Origin: an uncultured Bacteroidales bacterium
GTDB taxonomy: Bacteria > Bacteroidota > Bacteroidia > Bacteroidales > UBA3663
Assembly: GCA_937899265.1 (NCBI GenBank)
Contig: CALBPV010000120.1
Coordinates: 1 to 20,731, forward strand
Length of the DNA stretch: 20,731 bases
Direction: 5' to 3'
This document shows positions 6,064 to 14,875 of this stretch, in pieces. The notes beneath the pieces are model-generated. The model was not told the origin of the DNA. It saw only the letters and a program-made list of their open reading frames with translations, and did not search any database. Numbering within the stretch: position 1 is the stretch's first letter; every line of letters starts with the position of its first letter. A program made the translations under genes and the position numbers.

Positions 6064-6762
6064 TTATTCCCAGTTGCCGGCGTTGTTGTTGGCCTCTGTA
6101 GCGTCGCCCACCTGCAGACCGGGATACTTCTCCTGCTGCTTCTTGTCGTCAATCTTGTTGGCAACTTCCTGCTGGTCAAGATCCCACATGTAAATCTGAT
6201 AGTCAGCCTGAGCCTGGAAGAGAGACATCTGGTAGCCGGACTGGGTGGTTACAGAACCCACCTCAAGACGGAAGGTGTCGGTGGGGTTCTTGGCGAAAGG
6301 AATGTAGCAGATGGAATCAATGTTGAAATCGGCACGAATCAGCGCGGAATCCTTCTCGAGGAGGGGTATGAATACGGTATCACGGGAGAATGTCTCCTTC
6401 GAAAGACCGAACTTGTCGATTTCTTTGCTGTATTTCTTGGGGTCGCAAAGATATTTCCAAGCGTCCTTTTCGTTCAGACCGTCAGCAAGCTGCTGGTCGG
6501 TGAGGGAACCGATTTTGTTTACAATCGGCACTTCTGCAGTTTTGGCGAAACTAATCAACTCTGCCCAACTTGCAGAATAAACCTGATACTTGTCGCGGTG
6601 AGCCTCCTGAATGGTACGGATATCTTTCAGGCGCTGGATGATGACAGCTTCGCGGCGTGCCACTTCGTTGTTGAACTCTACAGGAAGTTGAACGCTTCTG
6701 TAGCACATGTAGCCAAGCAAACAAGCTGCTACAACGAGGATGATGTTAAGAATAGTTTTCAT
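6064..6762 (-). CDS. Membrane-anchored hypothetical protein (Bacteroidales)
   Basis: A 232-residue protein. The start is ATG 6762 (MKTILNIILVVAACLLGYM), which places one hydrophobic helix at residues 2-21. The longer frame to 6975 would cross the promoter region and is rejected. The rest is soluble and probably periplasmic. A segment after the helix (EAVIIQRLKDIRTIQEAHRD, then KYQVYSASWAELISFA) resembles the start of pilin-like or pseudopilin-like proteins, though no prepilin cleavage site is obvious. The C-terminus is acidic and Asn-rich (ATEANNNAGNWE). It precedes the DUF3822 gene in the same direction. I do not recognise a characterised family, and the function is unknown. Confidence 0.7.
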   Translation of the reverse strand: MKTILNIILVVAACLLGYMCYRSVQLPVEFNNEVARREAVIIQRLKDIRTIQEAHRDKYQVYSASWAELISFAKTAEVPIVNKIGSLTDQQLADGLNEKDAWKYLCDPKKYSKEIDKFGLSKETFSRDTVFIPLLEKDSALIRADFNIDSICYIPFAKNPTDTFRLEVGSVTTQSGYQMSLFQAQADYQIYMWDLDQQEVANKIDDKKQQEKYPGLQVGDATEANNNAGNWE

Positions 6763-6858
6763 TACTAATGAATTACAATGTTTATTTTTTGTTTTAATTT
6801 CGTCAACTGCGGATAGCGAAAAGAGGAAAACTGATGCTCCATTCACAAAATTCCGCTG

Positions 6859-6896
6859 CAAATATACAAAACTTTTTTGAAAAAACCTTATCTTTG
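6859..6896. promoter_or_regulatory. Divergent Bacteroidetes-type promoter pair
   Basis: In the gap between the minus-strand hypothetical gene and the helicase, TATCTTTG at 6889-6896 (plus) and TATATTTG at 6866-6859 (minus) both fit the -7 consensus TAnnTTTG. They lie 30 bases apart in opposite directions, so the two transcription units may interfere. A clean -33 TTTG at the right spacing is not visible for either. Confidence 0.5.
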
Positions 6897-6919
6897 GCGA
6901 AAAAAAAAGAAAAAAGTTG

Positions 6920-8359
6920 ATGATAAATGACATTTTTGTCACAAACGTGACCCAAAACCTGCCATTTTTGCCCAATAATTGTCAAAAAGAAGCACTTTCC
7001 GGACTCGGCAGATTTCTTTTTGAACCCACCAGCCGCGATCGGGTTTTCATCCTTCGCGGTTATGCCGGCACAGGCAAGACTTCGCTGACGGGAGCTTTGG
7101 TCAAAACGCTGCAGTCCCACAACGTGCCGACCCGTCTGATGGCACCTACGGGAAGAGCTGCCAAAGTGTTTGCATCGATGGCCGGCAAAACGGCGTTGAC
7201 CATCCACAAGACCATCTACCGGCAGAAGAAGTTCGGCCTCTCGGACGGTTTTCAGTTGACCGACAACAAAGACGCGGGAGCACTCTTCATCTGCGACGAA
7301 GCCTCCATGATATCCACCCTCCAGGAGGGTTCGATGTTCGGAACGGGCAATCTGCTCGACGACTTGATAGAATATGTTTACAGCGGGACGGACTGCCGGC
7401 TCCTCCTTGTGGGCGATTCGGCTCAGCTGCCTCCTGTCGGACAGACACAGAGCCATGCTTTGAGCGTGAGCCACCTCCAAGGGTACGGTCTCGAAGTGAT
7501 GGAGGTCGAACTGACCGAAGTGGCCCGACAGCAATTGGAGTCTGGGATTCTCTTCAATGCGACGCGTCTGCGCAACCGTATCTCGGCGGGTGAGGTTACG
7601 GAGCTTCCACATATTATATATAAGACATACGATGACGTGCACCGCATCGACGGCACCACAATGGCCGACGACCTCGGTTCGAGCTACAGCCGCGAGGGCA
7701 TCGACGAAACCGTCTTCATCACGCGCAGCAACAAAAAAGCCAACCAGCTCAATCTCGGCATCCGCAATCTCATTCTCGGACGGGAAGAGATACTGACCGC
7801 AGGGGAGAGGCTTCTGGTGGTGAAAAACAACTATTGGTGGGCCAAAGAGTACGATCGGATTCCGTTTATCGCCAACGGAGACACCGTGACTGTGAATCGC
7901 GTGCGGAGTGACGAATACCGCTACGGGTTCCATTTTGCACACGTTGACATCACGCTCAACGACTATGACATCGACCTCGAAACGATTGTGCTTCTCGACA
8001 CCCTGTTGGCCGAAGGACCCTCGCTGGGTCAGGAGCAGCTTTCGAAACTCTTCTGTGCGGTGGAGGGGGAGTATGCCTATATTCCGTCGCGGAGCGAACG
8101 CATCAAGCGAGTGAAAGAAGACCCTTATTTCAACGCCCTCCAAATCAAATACGCATACGCCGTCACCTGCCACAAGAGTCAGGGCGGTCAGTGGCAGGAT
8201 GTCTATCTGGATCTTTCCTACATCAATCCGGAACACCTGGGAATGGACTTCTACCGATGGATGTACACGGCCTTCACCCGAGCCCGCAAAAATCTGTATT
8301 TGGTGAATATGAGTGACGAAATGGCATCGGAAAATGAATCAGAAGTGCAAAAAAACTGA
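6920..8359 (+). CDS. RecD-like ATP-dependent DNA helicase (SF1)
   Basis: A 479-residue superfamily 1B helicase. Visible motifs are Walker A RGYAGTGKT (residues 46-54), MAPTGRAA (motif Ia, 74-81), Walker B FICDEASM (123-130), motif III GDSAQLPPVG (165-174), and near the end motif V AVTCHKSQGGQW and motif VI MYTAFTRARKNLYLV. The late motifs form a UvrD_C_2-type domain. There is no RecB or RecC neighbour, so this is the stand-alone RecD-like type common in Bacteroidetes, which is shorter than RecD2 and lacks its long N-terminal region. It probably unwinds DNA 5' to 3' in repair. ATG 6920 is chosen over the adjacent TTG. It is transcribed away from the DUF3822 pair. Confidence 0.88.
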   Translation: MINDIFVTNVTQNLPFLPNNCQKEALSGLGRFLFEPTSRDRVFILRGYAGTGKTSLTGALVKTLQSHNVPTRLMAPTGRAAKVFASMAGKTALTIHKTIYRQKKFGLSDGFQLTDNKDAGALFICDEASMISTLQEGSMFGTGNLLDDLIEYVYSGTDCRLLLVGDSAQLPPVGQTQSHALSVSHLQGYGLEVMEVELTEVARQQLESGILFNATRLRNRISAGEVTELPHIIYKTYDDVHRIDGTTMADDLGSSYSREGIDETVFITRSNKKANQLNLGIRNLILGREEILTAGERLLVVKNNYWWAKEYDRIPFIANGDTVTVNRVRSDEYRYGFHFAHVDITLNDYDIDLETIVLLDTLLAEGPSLGQEQLSKLFCAVEGEYAYIPSRSERIKRVKEDPYFNALQIKYAYAVTCHKSQGGQWQDVYLDLSYINPEHLGMDFYRWMYTAFTRARKNLYLVNMSDEMASENESEVQKN

Positions 8360-8384
8360 ATAAATACATTTTTTACGCCAAATA

Positions 8385-8416
8385 TTTGCAGAATTGGCAA
8401 AAAAACGCTATCTTTG
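8385..8416 (+). promoter_or_regulatory. Bacteroidetes promoter of lysC-lysA
   Basis: TTTG at 8385-8388 (-33) and TATCTTTG at 8409-8416 (-7) are separated by 20 bases, exactly the Bacteroidetes sigma-ABfr arrangement. This implies transcription starting near 8422 and a leader of about 25 bases before ATG 8448. It also shows that the upstream in-frame TTG at 8394 is not the start. Confidence 0.8.
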
Positions 8417-8447
8417 CGCCCAAATAAACAACAAACAGAACAAACAA

Positions 8448-9764
8448 ATGAAAGTATTAAAGTTTGGCGGAACGTCTGTAGGCTCCGCAGAACGCATCAA
8501 GAATGTGGCCAAACTCATCACCGAGGACGGCCAGCGTAAGGTCGTTGTGCTTTCGGCCATGTCCGGCACAACCAACACCCTTCTCGAAATAGCTGATTAT
8601 TTCCGTCTGGAGAACGCCGTAGGTGCTTCCGACGTAATCAACCGCCTCCAGAACAAATACGAAGGTGTCATCGACGAACTTTTCACCGATGCCGACCTCA
8701 AGAAGGACTGTCTCGAAACGATACACGGCATCCTCGACTATCTCCGTTCGTTCGCCAACCGTCCCTTCACCATCTTCGAAGAGCGTTGCGTGGTGGCCCA
8801 GGGCGAATTGATGAGCACCAACATGATGTACCGCTATCTGCTCCAGCAGGGAGTGAAGGCCGCTTTTGTTCCTGCTCTCGACTTCATGCGTATAGACAAG
8901 AACTGCGAGCCCGACTTCAAGTTCATCGAAGAGAACATCAAAGCCAAACTCGAAGCCGATTCGGACGAACTGATTTATATCACCCAGGGGTTCATCTGCC
9001 GCAATGCCTACGGCGAAATCGACAACCTCCAGCGCGGAGGTTCCGACTACTCGGCATCCATCATCGGAGCAGCCATCCGTGCCGAGGAAATCCAGATATG
9101 GACCGACATCGACGGCATGCACAACAACGATCCCCGTTATGTGGAGAACACCAAGCCCGTGAGAATGCTCAATTTCGACGAAGCCGCCGAGTTGGCTTAC
9201 TTTGGAGCCAAGATACTTCACCCCACCTGCATCACGCCCGCCCGCATGTACAACATTCCCGTGCGTCTGCTCAACACCATGCAGCCCGAAGCTCCCGGCA
9301 CCACCATCAGCAACCAGACGGAGAAAGACAAAATCAAGGCTGTTGCCGCCAAAGACGGCATCGTCTCCATCAAAATCAAGTCTTCGCGCATGTTGATGGC
9401 TTACGGCTTCATGCGCAAAGTTTTCGAGGTGTTCGAGGACTTCAAGACTCCCGTCGATCTCGTTACCACATCGGAGGTAGGCGTTTCGCTCACCATCGAC
9501 AAGGAGAACAAACTCGACGAAATCGTCACCGAGCTCAAGAAATTCGGCTCTGTGACGGTCGATAAGAACCTGGTCATCATCTGCGTTGTAGGCGACATGG
9601 AGTGGGACAACCTCGGATTCGAAAGCTCTGTGGTCGAAGCCCTCAAGGACATTCCCGTCCGTATGATTAGCTACGGCGGTTCGAACTACAACATCTCCAT
9701 TCTCATACGCAAGGAAGACAAGGAACGCGCCCTGCGCCTCCTTTCCGAGCATCTTTTCAAATAA
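8448..9764 (+). CDS. lysC: Aspartate kinase (lysine/threonine/methionine pathway)
   Basis: A 438-residue monofunctional aspartokinase, which phosphorylates L-aspartate to start the aspartate-family pathway. The N-terminus MKVLKFGGTSVGSAERI holds the KFGGTSV nucleotide motif. FEERCVVAQGELMS and LQRGGSDYSASIIGAA are further conserved kinase blocks, and WTDIDGMHNNDPR is the substrate loop. From about residue 300 two ACT domains follow (VSIKIKSSRMLMAYGFMRKV and NLVIICVVGDM), typical of end-product feedback control. There is no fused homoserine dehydrogenase. The start at 8448 is set by the mapped promoter. There is no Shine-Dalgarno site, as is usual in Bacteroidetes. lysA follows after 24 bases in the same operon. 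Confidence 0.94.
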   Translation: MKVLKFGGTSVGSAERIKNVAKLITEDGQRKVVVLSAMSGTTNTLLEIADYFRLENAVGASDVINRLQNKYEGVIDELFTDADLKKDCLETIHGILDYLRSFANRPFTIFEERCVVAQGELMSTNMMYRYLLQQGVKAAFVPALDFMRIDKNCEPDFKFIEENIKAKLEADSDELIYITQGFICRNAYGEIDNLQRGGSDYSASIIGAAIRAEEIQIWTDIDGMHNNDPRYVENTKPVRMLNFDEAAELAYFGAKILHPTCITPARMYNIPVRLLNTMQPEAPGTTISNQTEKDKIKAVAAKDGIVSIKIKSSRMLMAYGFMRKVFEVFEDFKTPVDLVTTSEVGVSLTIDKENKLDEIVTELKKFGSVTVDKNLVIICVVGDMEWDNLGFESSVVEALKDIPVRMISYGGSNYNISILIRKEDKERALRLLSEHLFK

Positions 9765-9788
9765 AGCGCTTTATTCCCCTCCAGGACG

Positions 9789-10931
9789 ATGAATTTTCCC
9801 GTTTCCAAATTCCGGACATTGCAGACTCCGTTCTACTACTACGACCGCCGTCTGCTGGAAGCCACCCTCGATACCATCAACAAGGAAGCCTCGCGCTATC
9901 CTGCCTTCCGCGTCCACTATGCTGTGAAAGCCAATGTGGACTCGACCCTGCTGGAAATAGTACGACAAAGCGGGTTGGGATGCGACTGCGTGAGCGGATG
10001 GGAGATACAGGCTTGTCTCAAAGCCGGTTTCCAACCCGACAAAATCGTCTATGCAGGCGTGGGGAAGAGCGATTGGGAAATTAGGCTGGGCCTCGAACAG
10101 GGAATTGCGTGCTTCAACGTCGAAAGTGTGGCCGAACTCGAAGTGATTGACCAACTGGCCGCAGAGGCCGGCACAACGGCAAGGGTGGCGCTTCGAGTCA
10201 ACCCCAATGTCGATGCCCACACCCACAAATACATCACTACCGGACTGTCGGAAAACAAATTCGGCATTGCGATGGAGATGCTGCCTTCGGTCATCGCCAA
10301 AATCAAGACGCTTTCTCACGTCACGCTCATCGGCCTTCATTTCCACATCGGTTCGCAGCTCTTGAAGCTCGACCCGTTCACGATGCTGTGCGCCCGCATC
10401 AACAAGCTCCAGGACGAAGTGGAAGCCCAGGGTATCCGACTGCGAACCATCAACGTGGGCGGAGGCTTGGGCTGCGACTACGATGCTCCCGACGAAAATC
10501 CCATTCCGGACTTTGCAGACTTTTTCGCCATCTATGCCGACCATCTGCGTCTGCGTGAAGGCCAGGAATTGCATTTTGAATTGGGACGTTCGGTGGTCTG
10601 TCAATGCGGCTCTCTCATCGCGCGCGTATTATATATAAAGGAGGGAGTCAACAAGAAGTTCATGATTCTCGATGCCGGCATGAGCGATTTGATTCGTCCG
10701 GCGCTCTACCAGGCTCACCACAAAATCGAGGTGCTCACGTCCGATTCGTCCGAAGTGACACGTTACGACGTTGTGGGTCCCATCTGCGAGTCGTCAGATT
10801 GTTTCGGCGAGAACGAACTGCTGCCCACGGCGCGTCGCGGCGACCTTGTGGCGTTGCGTTCTGCGGGTGCTTACGGCCAGATAATGGCTTCCAACTACAA
10901 TTGTCGTCCCATTCCTCCCAGCATTTGGTAA
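9789..10931 (+). CDS. lysA: Diaminopimelate decarboxylase
   Basis: A 380-residue fold-type III PLP enzyme converting meso-diaminopimelate to L-lysine. K47 in HYAVKAN is the PLP-binding lysine. HFHIGS (H186), GGGLG (224-228), the phosphate-binding E264-L-G-R267, and the catalytic C333-E334 (CESSD) with Y362 (GAYG) are all present. The usual EPGR is ELGR here. The protein ends at NYNCRPIPPSIW and is of normal length. It is 24 bases after lysC; together they encode the first and last steps of lysine synthesis, and the intermediate also feeds peptidoglycan. A stretch TTATATATAA at 10629-10638 interrupts otherwise GC-rich codons. Confidence 0.95.
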   Translation: MNFPVSKFRTLQTPFYYYDRRLLEATLDTINKEASRYPAFRVHYAVKANVDSTLLEIVRQSGLGCDCVSGWEIQACLKAGFQPDKIVYAGVGKSDWEIRLGLEQGIACFNVESVAELEVIDQLAAEAGTTARVALRVNPNVDAHTHKYITTGLSENKFGIAMEMLPSVIAKIKTLSHVTLIGLHFHIGSQLLKLDPFTMLCARINKLQDEVEAQGIRLRTINVGGGLGCDYDAPDENPIPDFADFFAIYADHLRLREGQELHFELGRSVVCQCGSLIARVLYIKEGVNKKFMILDAGMSDLIRPALYQAHHKIEVLTSDSSEVTRYDVVGPICESSDCFGENELLPTARRGDLVALRSAGAYGQIMASNYNCRPIPPSIW

Positions 10932-10963
10932 TCAGACACAACCAAAATCCACGATATAATATC

Positions 10964-12508
10964 ATGCGTCCCGTCACATTGATTGCAGGTATTCTCATCG
11001 GCTTTGCTGCCTTGAGCCTTCGGGCGCAGGACACGCTTGGTTTAGCGCAGGATACTTCCCGGTTGATGGTTTCAGACAGCATTGCAGCCCTTTCTGACCC
11101 TACTCGCCTCCGGGCTCTTTCGGATTCTGCGCGCATCGAAGCTCTTCGCGATTCGGTCGAAGAGGCCTCCCGTCGCATACGCGAAACATTTGTGAGAGAC
11201 TCGGTGGCATCGATAGAGAACGGCTATCAGGCATTGACCCGGTCTTGGCGCCTTCAATATCCTTTCCAGCCGGTGGATACCGCCGTTATGGCGCGCGCTT
11301 TCGAATTGGCCCATCTCCAGCATTTGGTCGATTCGCTGATGGCTCAGGTGAGAACGTTGCCCTACGACGAAGAGGTTGCCTACGCTCAACCTTCCTATCG
11401 GATTCCGCTCGTCGTCAGCGGAGAGGTGCCCCGCAATCCTGCGGTTACGGTATCGGAATTGGCCAACAGCGACAAGACAGGAGAGGAGAATCTTTTCCAG
11501 CGGCAGCTGGATTACACCCGCCTGCGCCAATGGACTGCCTACAACTATGAGACCGCCCACCTGCGCGAAATGAAACTGTCCCGGGGCAATCGCACCAAAA
11601 TACCCTACGAACGCAAGCGCATCACCAAAAAGGGTCTCTTGAGCAACCAGCAAATCGAGATACGGGACAACGTCCAGCTCAATTATGCCCAGGCAACGGA
11701 CATTCCCAAGATTCATGCCGACAAGTGGCATTGGAAGGGAACGACTCAGCTGCAGATGACCCAGACCTCGCTGTCGGACAATTGGTACAAGGGCGGAGAG
11801 AACAACATGACGCTGTTCACCGACCATGTTCTGGACATTTCCCGCTACGACGAGAACAAAATCACAACGTTCGAGACGGTTGTCGAACTCAAACTGTCGG
11901 CCTATTACACCAAGACGGACACCGTCCACCCGATGAGAGTGAACGACAATCTGTTCACCCTCAATATGAAGTACGGCTATAAGGCGTGGAAGAAATGGTA
12001 CTATTCGGCCAACCTCTATGCCAAAACGCCTGTGTTCGAGTACTATAAAGCCAACTCCAGCGTTATGACTTCCACGTTTCTGGCTCCGCTCGAAGTGAAT
12101 GTCGGCTTGGGTATGGACTACAGCTTCACGTCCAAGGACAAGGGTGCTGTCTTCTCGCTCATGCTGGCTCCGCTGTCCTACAACCTCAAGTACATCCAGC
12201 AACCCGAGCGTGTGACGGTGACATCCTACGGCATCGACGAAAACCACCGTTCGCTCAATCAGTTCGGTGCAGCACTCACAAGCAAACTCGTCTGGAAGTT
12301 CTCCAAGAAATTCCAGTGGAGTTCGCGTCTCTATATCTTCACCAGTTACGAATCTGTGCTCGGAGAATTCGAGAACACCTTCTCGCTCAAACTTTCCGAC
12401 ATCTTCTCGGCCCAGCTGTATCTCTACCCCCGATTTGACGACAGTACCGACAGCGACAACTGGCAAATGAAGGAAACGTCGATGTTAGGACTCAGTTTCA
12501 CCTGGTGA
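10964..12508 (+). CDS. DUF3078 family outer-membrane protein
   Basis: A 514-residue protein. MRPVTLIAGILIGFAALSLRAQD is a Sec signal peptide, probably cleaved after LRA. Residues 30-200 are charged and helical, with repeated ALSD/ALRDS-like segments. From about residue 250, alternating aromatic strands (WHWKGTTQLQMTQTSLSDNW, YYSANLYAKTPVF, FQWSSRLYIFTSYESVLG) and a final LSFTW indicate a beta-barrel ending in an aromatic residue, as in DUF3078 proteins of Bacteroidetes. The function is unknown. The ORF could extend upstream to 10604 inside lysA, but that part is antisense-like nonsense; ATG 10964 fits the signal peptide. It begins 32 bases after lysA, so it may be co-transcribed. Confidence 0.85.
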   Translation: MRPVTLIAGILIGFAALSLRAQDTLGLAQDTSRLMVSDSIAALSDPTRLRALSDSARIEALRDSVEEASRRIRETFVRDSVASIENGYQALTRSWRLQYPFQPVDTAVMARAFELAHLQHLVDSLMAQVRTLPYDEEVAYAQPSYRIPLVVSGEVPRNPAVTVSELANSDKTGEENLFQRQLDYTRLRQWTAYNYETAHLREMKLSRGNRTKIPYERKRITKKGLLSNQQIEIRDNVQLNYAQATDIPKIHADKWHWKGTTQLQMTQTSLSDNWYKGGENNMTLFTDHVLDISRYDENKITTFETVVELKLSAYYTKTDTVHPMRVNDNLFTLNMKYGYKAWKKWYYSANLYAKTPVFEYYKANSSVMTSTFLAPLEVNVGLGMDYSFTSKDKGAVFSLMLAPLSYNLKYIQQPERVTVTSYGIDENHRSLNQFGAALTSKLVWKFSKKFQWSSRLYIFTSYESVLGEFENTFSLKLSDIFSAQLYLYPRFDDSTDSDNWQMKETSMLGLSFTW

Positions 12509-12551
12509 TGCACTCTTGAAATCATTAATAAATATCGCTTAATATCACAAA

Positions 12552-13253
12552 ATGGCTGCAACAAAAAAGAAAACCGCAACGGGTGTCACGCTCCAGATGG
12601 GTCTCGAGGATATATGGAAATTCCTGACCATCGAACAGCAGGAACTGATGCTCGACGAAGCCGAACACCGCGTCTATGAAAAAGGAGAAGCCATCTATCA
12701 AGTGGGGGACGGGTCGAACTATCTGGTCTGTATCCTTCGCGGACGCGTCAAACTCGAAAAAGCCGGTGCGGGCGGACGCATGCAAATTATCCGTATGCTG
12801 CGCACATGTGAGTTTTTCGGCTATCGCAGTTATTTCGCCTCACAGGTCCACAGCACTACAGCTGTCGCCATCGACCACACCATTGCGGCCTTGATTCCGA
12901 TGAAACTGATAGAGCTCATCACCACGCAGAATGCCCGTCTTGCGATGTACTTCATCCGGGCACTCAGTGTCGATCTCGGTGCTTCCGACGAACGTACGGT
13001 GAGCCTCACCCAGAAACACATCCGCGCCCGACTGTCCGACGCGCTGCTCTTCCTTATCGACAAATACGGCTGGGAGAGTGACGGAAAAACAGTGAGTGCC
13101 TATCTTTCGCGCGAAGAAATAGCTGCGCTCTCCAACATGACCACCTCCAATGCCATACGCACGCTGTCCGCGTTCGAGAAGGAAGGCATCATCAAAATGG
13201 ACGGACGGCGCATCATTGTCAACGACCTCGATGCCATCAGAGAAAACTCCTGA
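12552..13253 (+). CDS. Crp/Fnr-family transcriptional regulator
   Basis: A 233-residue regulator. Residues 20-120 form the cyclic-nucleotide-binding-type beta-roll (YEKGEAIYQVGDGSNYLVCILRGRVKL). A long dimer helix follows, then the C-terminal winged helix with recognition region LSREEIAALSNMTTSNAIRTLSAFEKEG (about 185-212). The phosphate-binding cassette is not the classic cAMP type (it reads EFFGYRSYF), and there is no N-terminal Cys cluster for an Fe-S centre, so the ligand is not apparent. It sits 43 bases after the DUF3078 gene and before a strong terminator, so it closes this plus-strand unit. Targets cannot be inferred from sequence. Confidence 0.88.
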   Translation: MAATKKKTATGVTLQMGLEDIWKFLTIEQQELMLDEAEHRVYEKGEAIYQVGDGSNYLVCILRGRVKLEKAGAGGRMQIIRMLRTCEFFGYRSYFASQVHSTTAVAIDHTIAALIPMKLIELITTQNARLAMYFIRALSVDLGASDERTVSLTQKHIRARLSDALLFLIDKYGWESDGKTVSAYLSREEIAALSNMTTSNAIRTLSAFEKEGIIKMDGRRIIVNDLDAIRENS

Positions 13254-13329
13254 TTCCACGTCCAGCCCTTTCTGGTCTTTACCCGCAAAGGATATTTATC
13301 CCACATCTCCAATGTGACCGATTTGGAAA

Positions 13330-13369
13330 AAAAACGCTCCCGAGGATTTCTCTCCGGGAGTATTTTTTA
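13330..13369. terminator. Bidirectional rho-independent terminator
   Basis: CTCCCG at 13337-13342 pairs with CGGGAG at 13355-13360. An A-run precedes the stem and ATTTTTTA follows it, so it can stop transcription from both the crp-type gene (plus) and the HTH gene (minus), which converge here. Confidence 0.75.
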
Positions 13370-13405
13370 TCTTCTTCACAATCTTTTCATCGTCTGTTGA
13401 ATCTC

Positions 13406-13975
13406 TTACGGAACCAGATATTTCCGCAATCTTTCCGTGAGGTCCTCCAGCTCTTTGAGCTGCACGGGCGGAGTGTTTCCGTCGTCTCCGGCAGCTATTT
13501 TGAGGCTTGTGCGCCAAATGCCGTCCTCCGAGGGTTGTAGCTCCCACTGCGTTTCGATAAGCGAGCGGATGGTCGCAAGTTGGTTTTTGAGCGATGTGAG
13601 CCGTTCGCCGGTTTCGTCCAGAAGGGCTATCAGCCGGTCGAGTTCGTCATGCGTATCGGTGTATTTGTCCTGCAGGACGAGATGCCAAACGAGGACTCTG
13701 TAGAGCGACCTTTCGAGGTCTTCGGGCAGGGGAGAAGCTGCGGTTGCTGCCGGTTTCTCTTTGCGTATCATCTCACCGCGTCCCGTCATCAGCCAGTCGG
13801 CATCCAGGTCGGGATAGGCGAGGAGTATCTGTTCGAGACTTTGCGAGGAGAGACCTTTTCGCCCCTGGAGCGCTTTGGTGAGGAGACCTTTGCTCAGTCC
13901 TGCCTGTTTGTTGACCCTGTAGGCGTTGATTTCCTGCGCTTCGAGGAAGAGCTGCAAACGTTCGGGTACGGTCAT
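13406..13975 (-). CDS. HTH (XRE-like) DNA-binding protein
   Basis: A 189-residue protein. Residues 1-65 form a phage-repressor-like helix-turn-helix (RLQLFLEAQEINAYRVNKQ, AGLSKGLLTKALQGRKGLSS, then LEQILLAYPDLDADWLMTGRGEM). The DADWLMTGRGEM ending is typical of Bacteroidales XRE regulators. After a short linker, residues 85-150 are helical, with a coiled-coil-like part (HDELDRLIALLDETGERLTSLKNQLATI) likely to mediate dimerisation. The C-terminus (LKELEDLTERLRKYLVP) is also helical. Its ATG overlaps the TGA of the acyltransferase gene (ATGA), so translation is coupled. No peptidase or sensor domain is visible. The targets are unknown. Confidence 0.8.
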   Translation of the reverse strand: MTVPERLQLFLEAQEINAYRVNKQAGLSKGLLTKALQGRKGLSSQSLEQILLAYPDLDADWLMTGRGEMIRKEKPAATAASPLPEDLERSLYRVLVWHLVLQDKYTDTHDELDRLIALLDETGERLTSLKNQLATIRSLIETQWELQPSEDGIWRTSLKIAAGDDGNTPPVQLKELEDLTERLRKYLVP

Positions 13976-14703
13976 TCCTCACCGAGTTGTTTGGCTATCA
14001 CGGCCCGCGAATCCTTCATCAGACGTTCGATGCCGGCTTCCTTGCCCTCAGCTTTCGTGATGGGGTCCAGAGGCTTGTGGATGGTGATTTTGAGGCGGCG
14101 GGGATGGAATACGAGGGTTCCCTTGGGCATGATGTCGTAGGCATTTTCGATGGTGAGCGGCACTACGGGCAGTTTCACCAAAGCAGCCAATTCGAAGGCG
14201 CCTTTCTTCCAACGACCCAATTTGCCGGTCTTGGTGCGTGTGCCCTCGGGGAAGACTACAAGCGACATGCCGTGATGGAGGGTGCTGAGACATTGCTTCA
14301 TGGTCGAGAGCAAGCCTGACGAACCGTGCGCATCGACCCAGATGTGACCGGCAGCAGAGCAGGCCGGCCCGACAAGGAAGATGCCGTGTATCTCCTTACG
14401 GAGCAACCACTTGAAGTTGTGGGGCAAATAGCCGTAAATAGAGAAGATGTCGAACGCACTCTGGTGGTTGGCCACGAAAATGCAGGAGGTCTTCGGGTCG
14501 ATGTTTTCGCAACCCTCCACCGTGACCGGACAGAAACACATCAGGCAGGTCAGCTTTGCCCAGTAGTGAGCCGGCCAATAACCCCAGAAATCACGGTTGC
14601 CGATTTTGCACCCTATTATGGTCATCAAAGAGGCAATAATCGAAAGAACGATAAATATCGGCGCGAAGATGCACCACTCGTAAATGAATATTAAAACCTT
14701 CAT
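13972..14703 (-). CDS. plsC: 1-acyl-sn-glycerol-3-phosphate acyltransferase
   Basis: A 243-residue inner-membrane enzyme that adds the second fatty acid in phosphatidic-acid synthesis. Hydrophobic helices occupy residues 3-32. The catalytic motif NH80-QSAF-D85 (HX4D) and the glycerophosphate-binding FPEGTR (151-156) are both intact. A later block (VKLPVVPLTIENAYDIMPKG) is typical of the family. ATG 14703 is used rather than the TTG at 14712. A minus-strand -7 motif TATCTTTG (14749-14742) lies 39 bases upstream. The downstream HTH gene is coupled by an ATGA overlap, so the two are made together. Other LPLAT enzymes share these motifs, so substrate preference is not certain. Confidence 0.9.
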   Translation of the reverse strand: MKVLIFIYEWCIFAPIFIVLSIIASLMTIIGCKIGNRDFWGYWPAHYWAKLTCLMCFCPVTVEGCENIDPKTSCIFVANHQSAFDIFSIYGYLPHNFKWLLRKEIHGIFLVGPACSAAGHIWVDAHGSSGLLSTMKQCLSTLHHGMSLVVFPEGTRTKTGKLGRWKKGAFELAALVKLPVVPLTIENAYDIMPKGTLVFHPRRLKITIHKPLDPITKAEGKEAGIERLMKDSRAVIAKQLGEE

Positions 14704-14741
14704 TTTTTGCAAAAAATTGAGCTGTTTTGAATCAAACGATG

Positions 14742-14749
14742 CAAAGATA
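14742..14749 (-). promoter_or_regulatory. -7 promoter element for plsC-HTH unit
   Basis: CAAAGATA on the plus strand reads TATCTTTG on the minus strand, matching TAnnTTTG, 39 bases before the plsC ATG. No clear -33 TTTG was found at the expected distance. On the other strand a weaker match, GATATTTG at 14815-14822, precedes the small membrane protein gene. Confidence 0.55.
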
Positions 14750-14875
14750 CATTAAATTTTCGACTTAAAATGCATTTTTTTGATTTTTTATGCTTATATT
14801 ACCAAAAAAAATGCGATATTTGCATCAAAATTCAACGCCAAATGGCAAAACCAATAACAAAGTTGATATAAAATT

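Noticed and set aside
6763..6975. Longer N-terminus for the membrane-anchored hypothetical protein
   Set aside because: The extension crosses AT-rich promoter DNA and the helicase start, and the hydrophobic anchor begins cleanly at ATG 6762.
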